DNA of 5,093 nucleotides, from NCBI GenBank assembly GCA_009774735.1, contig VSOH01000134.1, positions 1 to 5,093 on the forward strand, in the 5' to 3' direction. This stretch comes from Clostridiales bacterium (lineage in GTDB: Bacteria > Bacillota_A > Clostridia > Oscillospirales > Acutalibacteraceae). The stretch's first letter is position 1. Each line of letters opens with the position of its first letter. Shown here piece by piece: positions 1 through 5,093 of the stretch. Position numbers and translations under genes: made by a program. The notes beneath the pieces were generated by a model. The model ran no database searches. It was not told the origin of the DNA and was given only the letters and a program-made list of their open reading frames with translations.

Positions 1-539
1 TAATATCTGCGTATCAGAAAAGTATGCGCGGCTCTGACCCTGATGCGGCACTGCATTATCTGGCAAGACTTTTGGAGGCAGGGGATTTACCGTCAGCCTG
101 CAGGCGGTTGATGGTTTGCGCCTGTGAGGATGTGGGCCTTGCATATCCTCAGATTATTCCCATTGTAAAGTCCTGTGTGGATATTGCTCAGGCGGTTGGT
201 CTGCCCGAGGCAAGAATACCCCTTGCGGATGCGGTCGTTCTTGTAGCAACCTCACCTAAAAGTAATTCAGCCTATGAGGCTGTCAATCTTGCTGTTTCCG
301 ATGTGCAGAACGGCAACTACGGTCCTATACCGCGTCAGCTCCAGAATGTTCATTATGATGGTGACGATGTTAAAAATAAAGGGCAGAATTATATTTATCC
401 CCATAATTATGAAAATCACTGGACATATCAGCAGTATCTGCCTGATGCAATCAAAAACAAGCAGTATTATACCTATGGTCCCAATAAAAATGAGCAGGCT
501 TTTAAAGCCTATTGGGATAAGATTAAAGGCAAAAAGTAA
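1..539 (+). CDS. rarA: Replication-associated recombination protein A (RarA/MgsA), C-terminal part, 5' truncated
   Basis: This is the 3' end of a gene that begins upstream of the window; the frame is open from base 3 and stops at TAA 537-539, giving about 178 visible residues. The frame reads ISAYQKSMRGSDPDAALHYL, the conserved block just after the AAA+ ATPase core of the RarA/MgsA/WRNIP1 family. The ATG at 24 is therefore an internal Met, not the start. Further family signatures follow: LARLLEAGD, an AC-EDVGLAYP-like helix, and near the C-terminus a G-x-x-Y-x-YPH-Y segment followed by QQYLP, typical of the tetramerisation/C-terminal domain. The Walker A and B motifs must lie upstream and cannot be seen. 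In other bacteria RarA is a DNA-dependent ATPase acting at stalled replication forks with SSB and RecA. The next gene starts 21 nt downstream with no terminator between, so this is probably the head, or an early gene, of the operon to 2439. Family identity is confident. Confidence 0.93.
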   Translation, partial: ISAYQKSMRGSDPDAALHYLARLLEAGDLPSACRRLMVCACEDVGLAYPQIIPIVKSCVDIAQAVGLPEARIPLADAVVLVATSPKSNSAYEAVNLAVSDVQNGNYGPIPRQLQNVHYDGDDVKNKGQNYIYPHNYENHWTYQQYLPDAIKNKQYYTYGPNKNEQAFKAYWDKIKGKK

Positions 540-544
540 TTAAC

Positions 545-553
545 GGAGGAGGG
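545..553 (+). promoter_or_regulatory. Strong ribosome binding site fixing a GTG start
   Basis: The purine run GGAGGAGGG ends 7 nt before the GTG at 561. There is no in-frame ATG near the start of the downstream protein, whose conserved N-terminal W-N-P-W-H-G-C motif begins at residue 6. This site therefore supports the non-ATG start. Confidence 0.8.
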
Positions 554-560
554 AACAGCA

Positions 561-1307
561 GTGGGTAATGTGCTTTGGAATCCTTGGCACGGCTGTCATA
601 AATGCTCTCCCGGATGCTTGAATTGTTACGTTTTTTATCTTGATGAAAAACGAGACAGAGATACAAATGTTATAACAAGAAACAAAACCAATTTTAATTT
701 ACCGTTAAAGAAAAATCGTTCAGGTGAGTATAAAATTCCATCCGGCAGTGAGGCTGCAACATGCTTTACCTCTGACTTTTTTATAGTTGAGGCAGACGGC
801 TGGAGGAATGAAGCCTGGCAGATTATCAGGCAAAGACCGGATGTTGATTTTTTAATCTGCACGAAGCGGATAGAGCGCTTTAACGATTGCCTGCCTGATG
901 ACTGGGGTGAGGGTTATGATAATGTTATTATTGCCGTGACCTGTGAAAATCAGCAAAAGGCTGATGAACGTATACCGATACTTACTGAAATAAAGGCTAA
1001 AAGAAAATATATTTTTAATTCTCCCATTTTGGAGGATATTGACTTAAGCGCTTATCTTCAAAGCGGAGAAATAGACTTGGTTTCTGTTGGCGGTGAATCC
1101 TATGCTAATGCAAGGGTCTGTGATTTTGAATGGATTAAGCATATTAAACGTGATTGCGATAAATATGGAGTTAAATTCGATTTTCATCAGACAGGCTCAA
1201 ATTTTGTTATGAATGGCAAGCACTATAAAATAAAGCATCACGATGAATATTCTCAGGCAAAAAAAGGTATGAAATATTTGAATTTACATAAAGAGGAAAT
1301 GATATGA
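561..1307 (+). CDS. DUF5131 family protein (phage Gp37/Gp68-like), putative iron-sulfur / radical-SAM-like
   Basis: This 248-residue protein of unknown function matches by eye the DUF5131 family, also called phage protein Gp37/Gp68. Visible hallmarks are the N-terminal WNPWHGC block (residues 6-12), a cysteine cluster C12-x2-C15-x3-C19-x2-C22 followed by Y23, a TKRIERF segment (101-107) before a DDWG turn (113-116), a GGES motif (177-180), and a C-terminal FDFHQTGSNF segment (206-215) corresponding to the family's usual FFFKQWG. C15/C19/C22 form C-x3-C-x2-C, the spacing of radical SAM [4Fe-4S] sites. Binding of a cluster or SAM is inference; no substrate is known. Start is GTG 561 with an excellent ribosome site. 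The stop overlaps the nth start by 4 nt (ATGA, 1304-1307), so translation is probably coupled. No transmembrane segment or signal peptide is seen. The family is often phage-borne, but no phage genes are adjacent and base use resembles the neighbours. Confidence 0.82.
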   Translation: MGNVLWNPWHGCHKCSPGCLNCYVFYLDEKRDRDTNVITRNKTNFNLPLKKNRSGEYKIPSGSEAATCFTSDFFIVEADGWRNEAWQIIRQRPDVDFLICTKRIERFNDCLPDDWGEGYDNVIIAVTCENQQKADERIPILTEIKAKRKYIFNSPILEDIDLSAYLQSGEIDLVSVGGESYANARVCDFEWIKHIKRDCDKYGVKFDFHQTGSNFVMNGKHYKIKHHDEYSQAKKGMKYLNLHKEEMI

Positions 1308-1939
1308 CTAAAAAGGAAAGAGTCTTAAAGGTTATTGAAATATTAAAGGAGCTTTATCCCGATGCACTTTGCTCACTGACTGCTTCAAATCCTTTTGAGC
1401 TTCTTGTAGCAGTAAGACTTTCTGCACAGTGCACAGATGCAAGAGTTAATATTGTTACCCCTGCACTTTTTGAAAAGTACAAGACCCTTGATGATTACTG
1501 TAATGCTGATGTAAAGGATATTGAAAGGCTCATACATAGCTGTGGCTTTTACAAAAGCAAGGCGGAATCTATAATCGGAATGGCAACGAAAATAAGGGAT
1601 GAATTTGACGGTGCAGTACCTGACAATATTGATGATTTAATTACACTTCCCGGTGTGGGCAGAAAAACCGCTAATCTTATTGTCGGTGATATTTACGGCA
1701 AGGAAAGTATCGTTGTTGATACACATATGATAAGAATTGCAAACCGTATCGGACTCGTTGCCGAAAAAGACCCGAAAAAGATTGAGTTTGCACTGAAAAA
1801 GATTGTTCCGCCTGAGGAAGGCTCAGATTTCTGCCACAGGATTGTTCTTTTCGGACGGGATACCTGTTCAGCAAGAAAACCGCTTTGTGAGTCCTGCAGG
1901 CTTGCCGATTACTGCAAAAGGGTTGGTGTTAAAAAGTGA
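1304..1939 (+). CDS. nth: Endonuclease III (DNA glycosylase/AP lyase)
   Basis: This 211-residue protein has the same length as E. coli Nth. It removes oxidised pyrimidines such as thymine glycol and cleaves at the abasic site by beta-elimination in base excision repair. All key elements are visible: the LSAQCTDARVN helix (39-49), the helix-hairpin-helix LPGVGRKTA (115-123) with catalytic Lys121, the VDTHMIRIANRIGL stretch (138-151) with catalytic Asp139, and the C-terminal [4Fe-4S] loop C188-x6-C195-x2-C198-x5-C204. Nothing is missing, so an active enzyme is expected. The start ATG overlaps the stop of the upstream gene (ATGA), with an AGAGG ribosome site at 1292-1296 inside that gene's last codons. 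Its own stop overlaps the next start (GTGA, 1936-1939). Being sandwiched by 4-nt overlaps suggests co-translation with both neighbours. MutY is an unlikely alternative: the protein is too short and has no NUDIX-like C-terminal domain. Confidence 0.97.
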   Translation: MTKKERVLKVIEILKELYPDALCSLTASNPFELLVAVRLSAQCTDARVNIVTPALFEKYKTLDDYCNADVKDIERLIHSCGFYKSKAESIIGMATKIRDEFDGAVPDNIDDLITLPGVGRKTANLIVGDIYGKESIVVDTHMIRIANRIGLVAEKDPKKIEFALKKIVPPEEGSDFCHRIVLFGRDTCSARKPLCESCRLADYCKRVGVKK

Positions 1940-2439
1940 GTAATATAGTCCTTATCGGTATGCCGGGCAGTGGTAAATCAACTTGCGGTGTCGTGGCAGC
2001 CAAAATGCTTTTGAAGAATTTTTATGATACTGATTTGCTGATTCAGAATATTGAAAATTCAGCTTTGCAGGATATTATTAATAATAAAGGCAATGATTAT
2101 TTTGCGAGGGCAGAAGAGTCTGCAATCCTTTCACTTGATATTAACGGCACTGTTATTGCAACGGGCGGCTCTGTTGTTTATTCCGATAAAGCAATGGAGC
2201 ATTTAAAAAGGCTCGGTAAAATAATATATCTTCATATTGATTATGAGAATATGTGCGGGCGAATAAGTAACCTCAGCACAAGAGGTGTTTTAATCAAGAA
2301 TGGTGAAACCTTAAAGGATATGTATGACGAACGACTGCCGCTCTATCGGAAATGGGCAGATACAGTCATTGACTGCAGCAATAATTCTGTTGAACAGACA
2401 GCACGGGAGATTGAAAAATTCGCAAAAAATAATACTTGA
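1936..2439 (+). CDS. aroK: Shikimate kinase-like P-loop kinase (AroK family, divergent)
   Basis: This 167-residue P-loop kinase most resembles shikimate kinase, which phosphorylates the 3-OH of shikimate with ATP in chorismate synthesis. Visible motifs are Walker A GMPGSGKST (8-16), DTD (31-33) at the usual shikimate/Mg-binding aspartates, FARAEE (56-61) with Arg58 and Glu61 at the expected positions, ATGGS (75-79), a lid arginine in STRG (Arg116), and ER-x-PLY (132-137) with Arg133. Two points are unusual: the normal GGG substrate-binding motif reads GGS (Ser79), and the lid reads STRGVL instead of the common RPLL-type sequence. Start is GTG 1936, overlapping the nth stop (GTGA). The next in-frame ATG is Met9 inside Walker A, so GTG must be the start. 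Only a weak AGGG (1919-1922) lies upstream, at a long spacing, so coupling to nth probably drives translation. No other shikimate-pathway gene is nearby. Kinase fold is confident; substrate is less so. Confidence 0.8.
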   Translation: MSNIVLIGMPGSGKSTCGVVAAKMLLKNFYDTDLLIQNIENSALQDIINNKGNDYFARAEESAILSLDINGTVIATGGSVVYSDKAMEHLKRLGKIIYLHIDYENMCGRISNLSTRGVLIKNGETLKDMYDERLPLYRKWADTVIDCSNNSVEQTAREIEKFAKNNT

Positions 2440-2464
2440 ACATACAGTTTAAAAGTGTTATAAT
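2436..2464 (+). promoter_or_regulatory. Sigma-A type promoter for guaB
   Basis: A perfect -10 hexamer TATAAT (2459-2464) lies exactly 17 nt after TTGAAC (2436-2441), which matches the -35 consensus at four of six bases. The -35 box overlaps the stop codon of the kinase gene (TGA 2437-2439). Transcription would start near 2471 and give a leader of about 48 nt before the guaB ATG, too short for a known purine riboswitch. A second TATAAT at 2473-2478 has no good -35 box. No terminator hairpin is seen between the kinase gene and guaB, so read-through from upstream may add to expression. Confidence 0.72.
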
Positions 2465-2505
2465 TGTAAAAATATAATATCATAAGATTTAATTTTTAAG
2501 AAAAC

Positions 2506-2510
2506 GGAGG
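2506..2510 (+). promoter_or_regulatory. Ribosome binding site of guaB
   Basis: GGAGG is followed by an 8-nt A/T-rich spacer to ATG 2519. This optimal site agrees with high expression of guaB and fixes its start. Confidence 0.85.
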
Positions 2511-2518
2511 TAATTTTA

Positions 2519-3991
2519 ATGGGCGATTACGGCGCAAAGTTTGTTAAAGAGGGCTTGACCTTTGATGACGTTCTGTTAATTCCGGCTGAAAGTGATGTTA
2601 CACCGGATAAAGTTCAGCTTCAGACAAAGCTTACTAAGGATATTACACTTAATATTCCGCTTATGACAGCAGCTATGGATACTGTTACAGAATCACGTAT
2701 GGCAATTGCGATTGCACGTGAGGGCGGTATTGGTGTTATTCATAAAAATATGACTATTGAAGATCAGGCAACTGAGGTTGATAAGGTTAAAAGATCTGAA
2801 AATGGTGTAATTACAAATCCGTTTTTCCTTTCCCCAAATCATCTTGCATCAGATGCAGAGGCTTTGATGAATAAATACCGCATCAGCGGCGTACCTATTT
2901 GTGAGGAGGATGGAACTCTTGTTGGTATTTTAACAAACCGTGATATGCGTTTTATGAGCGATTACAGTGTTAAAATTTCAACAGTGATGACTCCGAAAAA
3001 TCAGCTTGTTACAGCAAAAGAGGGTACTACTCTTGAAGAGGCTAAAAAAATCCTTATGGGCTCCAAGGTTGAAAAGCTGCCGTTAATTGATAAAAACGGT
3101 AAATTAACAGGTCTTGTTACAATTAAGGATATCGAAAAGAGTGTTAAGTATCCGAATACTGCAAGAGATAAGGATGGCAGACTGCTTTGTGCTGCAGCTC
3201 TTGGTGTGACGAATGATGTTCTTGACCGTGCCAAGGCGCTTGCAGATGCAGGTGTTGATGCTTTTGTTCTTGACTCAGCACACGGTCATAGTAAAAATAT
3301 TATGAAATCTGTTGAGCTTGTTAAGAATGCGTTCCCACAGGTTTCACTTATTGCAGGCAATGTTGCAACTGCAGATGCGACAGAAGCATTAATCAGAGCA
3401 GGCGCAGATGCTGTTAAGGTAGGTATCGGTCCGGGTTCTATCTGTACAACCCGTATTGTTGCAGGTATCGGTGTTCCTCAGATTACAGCTATTTATGATT
3501 CAGCAGAGCGTGCTGATAAGTTTGGTGTTCCGATTATTGCAGACGGCGGTATTAAGTATAGCGGTGAAATCGTTAAGGCTATCGCAGCAGGCGGCTCAGT
3601 TGTTATGGTTGGTTCACTTGTTGCAGGTTGTGAAGAGTCACCCGGTGATACAGAGATTTATCAGGGTCGTCAGTTCAAGGTTTATCGTGGCATGGGTTCG
3701 CTTGGTGCGATGAATCACGGCAGTGCTGACCGTTATTTCCAGAAAGGTTCAAAGAAGTTTGTTCCGGAAGGTGTTGAGGGTCGAGTGCCTTATAAGGGAC
3801 CTCTTGGTGATACAGTTTATCAGATGATGGGCGGTCTTCGCTCAGGTATGGGCTACTGTGGCTGCCATACTATTGAGGAACTCAGAACAGATGCTAAGTT
3901 CATTAAGATTACAGGTGCCGGTCTGGCAGAAAGCCATCCGCACGATGTAACAATTACGAAGGAAGCTCCTAACTATTCTGGAAGCAGATAA
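2519..3991 (+). CDS. guaB: Inosine-5'-monophosphate dehydrogenase
   Basis: This full-length 490-residue enzyme oxidises IMP to XMP with NAD+, the rate-limiting step of guanine nucleotide synthesis in the cytoplasm. The N-terminus EGLTFDDVLLIPAESDV (11-27) and PLMTAAMDTVTE (47-58) are typical of the barrel start. A pair of CBS domains (roughly 97-208) is inserted in the barrel and in relatives binds adenine and guanine nucleotides for allosteric control. Catalytic Cys309 sits in GPGSICTTR (304-312), the phosphate-binding DGG is at 342-344, YRGMGS at 389-394, and the mobile-flap Arg405-Tyr406 dyad lies in DRYFQ. EGVEGRVPYKG (417-427) and the C-terminal AESHPHDV (470-477) are also intact. The separate CBS pair and full catalytic set exclude GMP reductase. 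It has its own promoter and ribosome site and is followed by a hairpin, so it can be transcribed alone. Many synonymous codons are the T-ending ones typical of highly expressed genes here. Confidence 0.98.
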   Translation: MGDYGAKFVKEGLTFDDVLLIPAESDVTPDKVQLQTKLTKDITLNIPLMTAAMDTVTESRMAIAIAREGGIGVIHKNMTIEDQATEVDKVKRSENGVITNPFFLSPNHLASDAEALMNKYRISGVPICEEDGTLVGILTNRDMRFMSDYSVKISTVMTPKNQLVTAKEGTTLEEAKKILMGSKVEKLPLIDKNGKLTGLVTIKDIEKSVKYPNTARDKDGRLLCAAALGVTNDVLDRAKALADAGVDAFVLDSAHGHSKNIMKSVELVKNAFPQVSLIAGNVATADATEALIRAGADAVKVGIGPGSICTTRIVAGIGVPQITAIYDSAERADKFGVPIIADGGIKYSGEIVKAIAAGGSVVMVGSLVAGCEESPGDTEIYQGRQFKVYRGMGSLGAMNHGSADRYFQKGSKKFVPEGVEGRVPYKGPLGDTVYQMMGGLRSGMGYCGCHTIEELRTDAKFIKITGAGLAESHPHDVTITKEAPNYSGSR

Positions 3992-3998
3992 AGAAATC

Positions 3999-4004
3999 TA
4001 TAAT
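3999..4004 (+). promoter_or_regulatory. Possible -10 element downstream of guaB
   Basis: A perfect TATAAT lies 7 nt after the guaB stop codon. At 17-nt spacing the -35 region (TTCTGG, 3976-3981) matches only two consensus bases, so this may be chance in A/T-rich DNA. If used, transcription would begin around 4011, inside the left arm of the following hairpin. That would prevent the hairpin from terminating this transcript and could supply the GDPD-like gene. Confidence 0.25.
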
Positions 4005-4008
4005 ATCT

Positions 4009-4036
4009 ACAGGCGGCTTTGTGTCGCCTGTTGTGT
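4009..4036 (+). terminator. Hairpin terminator after guaB, weak U-tract
   Basis: The arm ACAGGCGGC (4009-4017) pairs with GTCGCCTGT (4023-4031) as a 9-bp stem with one G-U pair and a 5-nt loop. The tail is TGTGTTCTG rather than a run of T, so termination is likely partial. The position directly after guaB and the GC-rich stem support a terminator or 3' stabilising element. Confidence 0.65.
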
Positions 4037-4057
4037 TCTGATTTAGGGTTGTGTTTT

Positions 4058-4894
4058 ATGGCGGAAAAAATATCGAAATGGGTAAAATTTAAACGATTTC
4101 TGAAACGCAATATGACTCCCACATGGGCGAAACACTTTGGCTATCAGGTGTTTTCCTTTCTGGTATCTGTTGCAATGGTAATCGGTGTGGCGGATTATGC
4201 CGTAACAAAAACCTATGATGAAATGGAGCTGAGCTTTGTGGATGATTTTACAGTTACCGCACATTCAGGTGCTTATGATACTGAAATGAATACAGTTCAG
4301 TCAGTTCAGGCAGCGGTGGATAACAATGCTGATATCGTTGAACTTGACATTCGTCAAAGACCTGACGGAACAGTGGTAATGAGTCATGATTTTGTTGTTA
4401 CCAACAATGACGGCAACCCCATAGAAGAGGCATTTGTAATTTTGCAGAATGCAGATATTAAAATAAATCTTGATATTAAAGAAACCAAATCGCTGGATAA
4501 TCTTTATAATCTGCTTGTTAAATATAATCTTGTTGAAAGGTCATTTTTAACAGGCATTGAAATGATTAATGTTAAGGCAGTTAAAGAGTCTGCATGTGCC
4601 GATATGGATTATTATTTGAATTATATGCCGTCAAGAGCACGTGTGTTTTTTGATGAATACAGGCAGAAGCTTATTGATTTGCTTGAGGAAACCGGTGCAG
4701 TGGGAATTAACTGTAATCATAAATATGCAAGCTCTCAATTGTCATCGTTGCTTCATAAAAAGGGCTATAAGCTCTCTGTGTGGACAGTTGATAAAGAACG
4801 CACAGCAAAAAAAATGCTTGCTATAAAGCCCGATAACATTACAACTAAAAACCCCGATATGATAAAAAAAGTTATTGATAACTGGGGCAAATAA
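4058..4894 (+). CDS. Membrane-anchored glycerophosphodiester phosphodiesterase-like protein
   Basis: The 278-residue protein starts with a basic cytoplasmic stretch (K4-K18), then one hydrophobic segment (about 29-49) without a clear cleavage site, suggesting an anchor with the catalytic domain outside. The rest follows the GDPD TIM-barrel pattern: VTAHSGA (66-72), ADIVELDI (91-98) with the metal ligands Glu95 and Asp97, DG-TVVMSHD (103-111) with His110, INLDIK (136-141), LSVWTVDKE (239-247) and a closing DNITTKNPD (259-267). Family enzymes cleave glycerophosphodiesters to glycerol-3-phosphate and an alcohol. Oddities: the usual HR-G is HSG (Arg to Ser70), the ENT glutamate is Met78, the E-x-K glutamate is Asp139, and the HD-to-E-x-K spacing is only about 28 residues, well under usual. 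The ATG at 4058 is chosen, with a weak AGGG at 4045-4048. A TTG at 4019 in the same frame lies inside the hairpin and would add a 13-residue tail before the conserved part. Fold is confident; activity and substrate are open. Confidence 0.82.
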   Translation: MAEKISKWVKFKRFLKRNMTPTWAKHFGYQVFSFLVSVAMVIGVADYAVTKTYDEMELSFVDDFTVTAHSGAYDTEMNTVQSVQAAVDNNADIVELDIRQRPDGTVVMSHDFVVTNNDGNPIEEAFVILQNADIKINLDIKETKSLDNLYNLLVKYNLVERSFLTGIEMINVKAVKESACADMDYYLNYMPSRARVFFDEYRQKLIDLLEETGAVGINCNHKYASSQLSSLLHKKGYKLSVWTVDKERTAKKMLAIKPDNITTKNPDMIKKVIDNWGK

Positions 4895-4906
4895 TAAATG
4901 ATTTCA

Positions 4907-4941
4907 AGACCCTTGCTGAAACAGTAAGGGTTTATATTTTT
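4907..4941 (+). terminator. Intrinsic terminator after the GDPD-like gene
   Basis: A stem with core ACCCTT (4909-4914) pairing with AAGGGT (4926-4931) extends inward through G-U, C-G, U-A and G-C pairs to an AAA loop (4919-4921) and outward by two pairs. It makes about 12 bp over 4907-4933. The tail TATATTTTT carries a five-T run (4937-4941). It lies 12 nt after a tandem TAATAA stop and closes the guaB/GDPD region. Confidence 0.85.
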
Positions 4942-4970
4942 ATGTTATATTTAATAGATTCAGTAACTAA

Positions 4971-4976
4971 TATAAT
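4971..4976 (+). promoter_or_regulatory. Possible -10 element before the last reading frame
   Basis: A perfect TATAAT lies between the terminator and the last open frame. The best -35 candidates are weak: TATTTA at 17-nt spacing (4948-4953) or TTTAAT at 15 nt. A start near 4983 would give a leader of about 44 nt to ATG 5027. The location after a terminator makes a promoter plausible, but the hexamer could be chance. Confidence 0.35.
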
Positions 4977-5017
4977 GGATGCCGCAACAAAGCAGCACTG
5001 TTAGCACATCTGGGCGG

Positions 5018-5036
5018 GTGTTGAGGATGTCAACAC
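5018..5036 (+). repeat. Perfect 7-bp inverted repeat around a start codon
   Basis: GTGTTGA (5018-5024) and TCAACAC (5030-5036) are exact reverse complements separated by GGATG (5025-5029). In RNA this is a hairpin with a 5-nt loop that contains the ATG at 5027-5029, with the neighbouring GAG in the stem. It could modulate initiation of the last frame or be a protein-binding palindrome. It has no T-run after it, so it is not a terminator. Confidence 0.5.
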
Positions 5037-5093
5037 TTGACCGATTGAAAAACAGTTTGAAGAATGAGCTTATAACAAAACGAGCAGAGCTTG
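5027..5093 (+). CDS. Start of an unidentified protein, truncated by the window end
   Basis: The frame from ATG 5027 is open to the end of the window, giving 22 residues, MSTLDRLKNSLKNELITKRA followed by EL. It is charged and looks helical. I do not recognise it, and so short a piece cannot be assigned. The start is uncertain: GAGG directly abuts the ATG, which is too close for a ribosome site, and the only other purine-rich stretch is GGGCGGG (5012-5018). The same frame also has ATG 4979, GTG 5018 and TTG 5021. The 4979 start has no ribosome site and would precede the start of transcription from the TATAAT at 4971-4976. The position after a terminator and a possible promoter supports a new transcription unit, but non-coding sequence is possible. 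Confidence 0.35.
   Translation, partial: MSTLDRLKNSLKNELITKRAEL

Noticed and set aside
24..539. ATG at 24 as the start of the first protein
   Set aside because: The frame is open upstream to base 3 and reads a conserved internal RarA block; the true start is outside the window.
635..862. Minus-strand open frame of 75 codons inside the DUF5131 gene
   Set aside because: It is antisense to a gene with recognisable family motifs and has no recognisable protein content; the minus-strand frames at 1677-1874, 3001-3234 and 4043-4264 were rejected for the same reason.
561..1307. Prophage fragment or mobile element, because DUF5131 proteins are common in phages
   Set aside because: No integrase, phage structural gene, att-like repeat or base-composition shift is present; the gene is tightly embedded by 21-nt and -4-nt spacings in a housekeeping operon.
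2440..2518. Purine riboswitch in the guaB leader
   Set aside because: The leader from the likely start near 2471 is only about 48 nt, with no conserved purine or guanidine aptamer elements and no terminator/antiterminator pair.
3456..3713. Second plus-strand frame inside guaB, and a similar one at 4641-4826 inside the GDPD-like gene
   Set aside because: Both overlap well-supported coding sequence in another frame and read as low-content out-of-frame translations; the one at 274-543 overlapping rarA is the same.
4019..4057. TTG start at 4019 that would lengthen the GDPD-like protein by 13 residues
   Set aside because: It lies in the hairpin loop after guaB, has no ribosome site, and the added residues are cysteine-rich and unlike an anchor N-terminus; ATG 4058 leads directly into a basic stretch and membrane segment.
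4960..5091. Minus-strand frame open from the window end to a stop near 4960, possibly a gene entering from the right
   Set aside because: The 43 residues are hydrophobic and unrecognised, and the frame is the antisense of the plus-strand frame; codon pattern favours the plus strand, though the next sequence would be needed to decide.

Overview
The window looks like chromosomal housekeeping DNA from a low-to-moderate GC Gram-positive anaerobe, most likely a gut Clostridia of the Ruminococcaceae/Oscillospiraceae type. This rests on the A/T-rich third codon positions, strong GGAGG ribosome sites, GTG starts, and the flavour of the proteins (RarA C-terminus, Nth, IMP dehydrogenase, membrane-anchored GDPD). 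All recognised genes lie on the + strand. The genus is an inference; nothing in the sequence fixes it.

Positions 1-2439 hold a compact run of four genes: the C-terminal part of rarA (replication-fork maintenance ATPase, cut by the window edge), a DUF5131 / phage Gp37-Gp68-like cysteine-rich protein, nth (endonuclease III), and a shikimate-kinase-like P-loop kinase. The gaps are 21 nt, then a 4-nt ATGA overlap, then a 4-nt GTGA overlap, so co-transcription and translational coupling are likely. Two of the genes are DNA-maintenance genes. The DUF5131 protein between them is the least understood member.

Positions 2436-3991 hold guaB (IMP dehydrogenase, first committed step of GMP synthesis). 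It has its own near-consensus promoter, whose -35 box overlaps the stop codon of the kinase gene, and a strong ribosome site. A GC-rich hairpin at 4009-4031 follows it but has a poor U-tract, so it may be a leaky terminator.

Positions 4058-4894 encode a small membrane-anchored protein of the glycerophosphodiester phosphodiesterase fold. It keeps the E-x-D and H-D motifs but has substitutions at other normally conserved positions and a shortened loop. A good intrinsic terminator (4907-4941) closes this unit. The last 150 bases contain a possible weak promoter and the start of an unidentified reading frame that runs off the window, with its ATG in the loop of a perfect 7-bp inverted repeat.

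I see no tRNA, rRNA, CRISPR array, insertion sequence, riboswitch or defence system. The points most worth a second look are the DUF5131 protein coupled to nth, the altered active sites of the kinase and the GDPD, and the hairpin around the last start codon.
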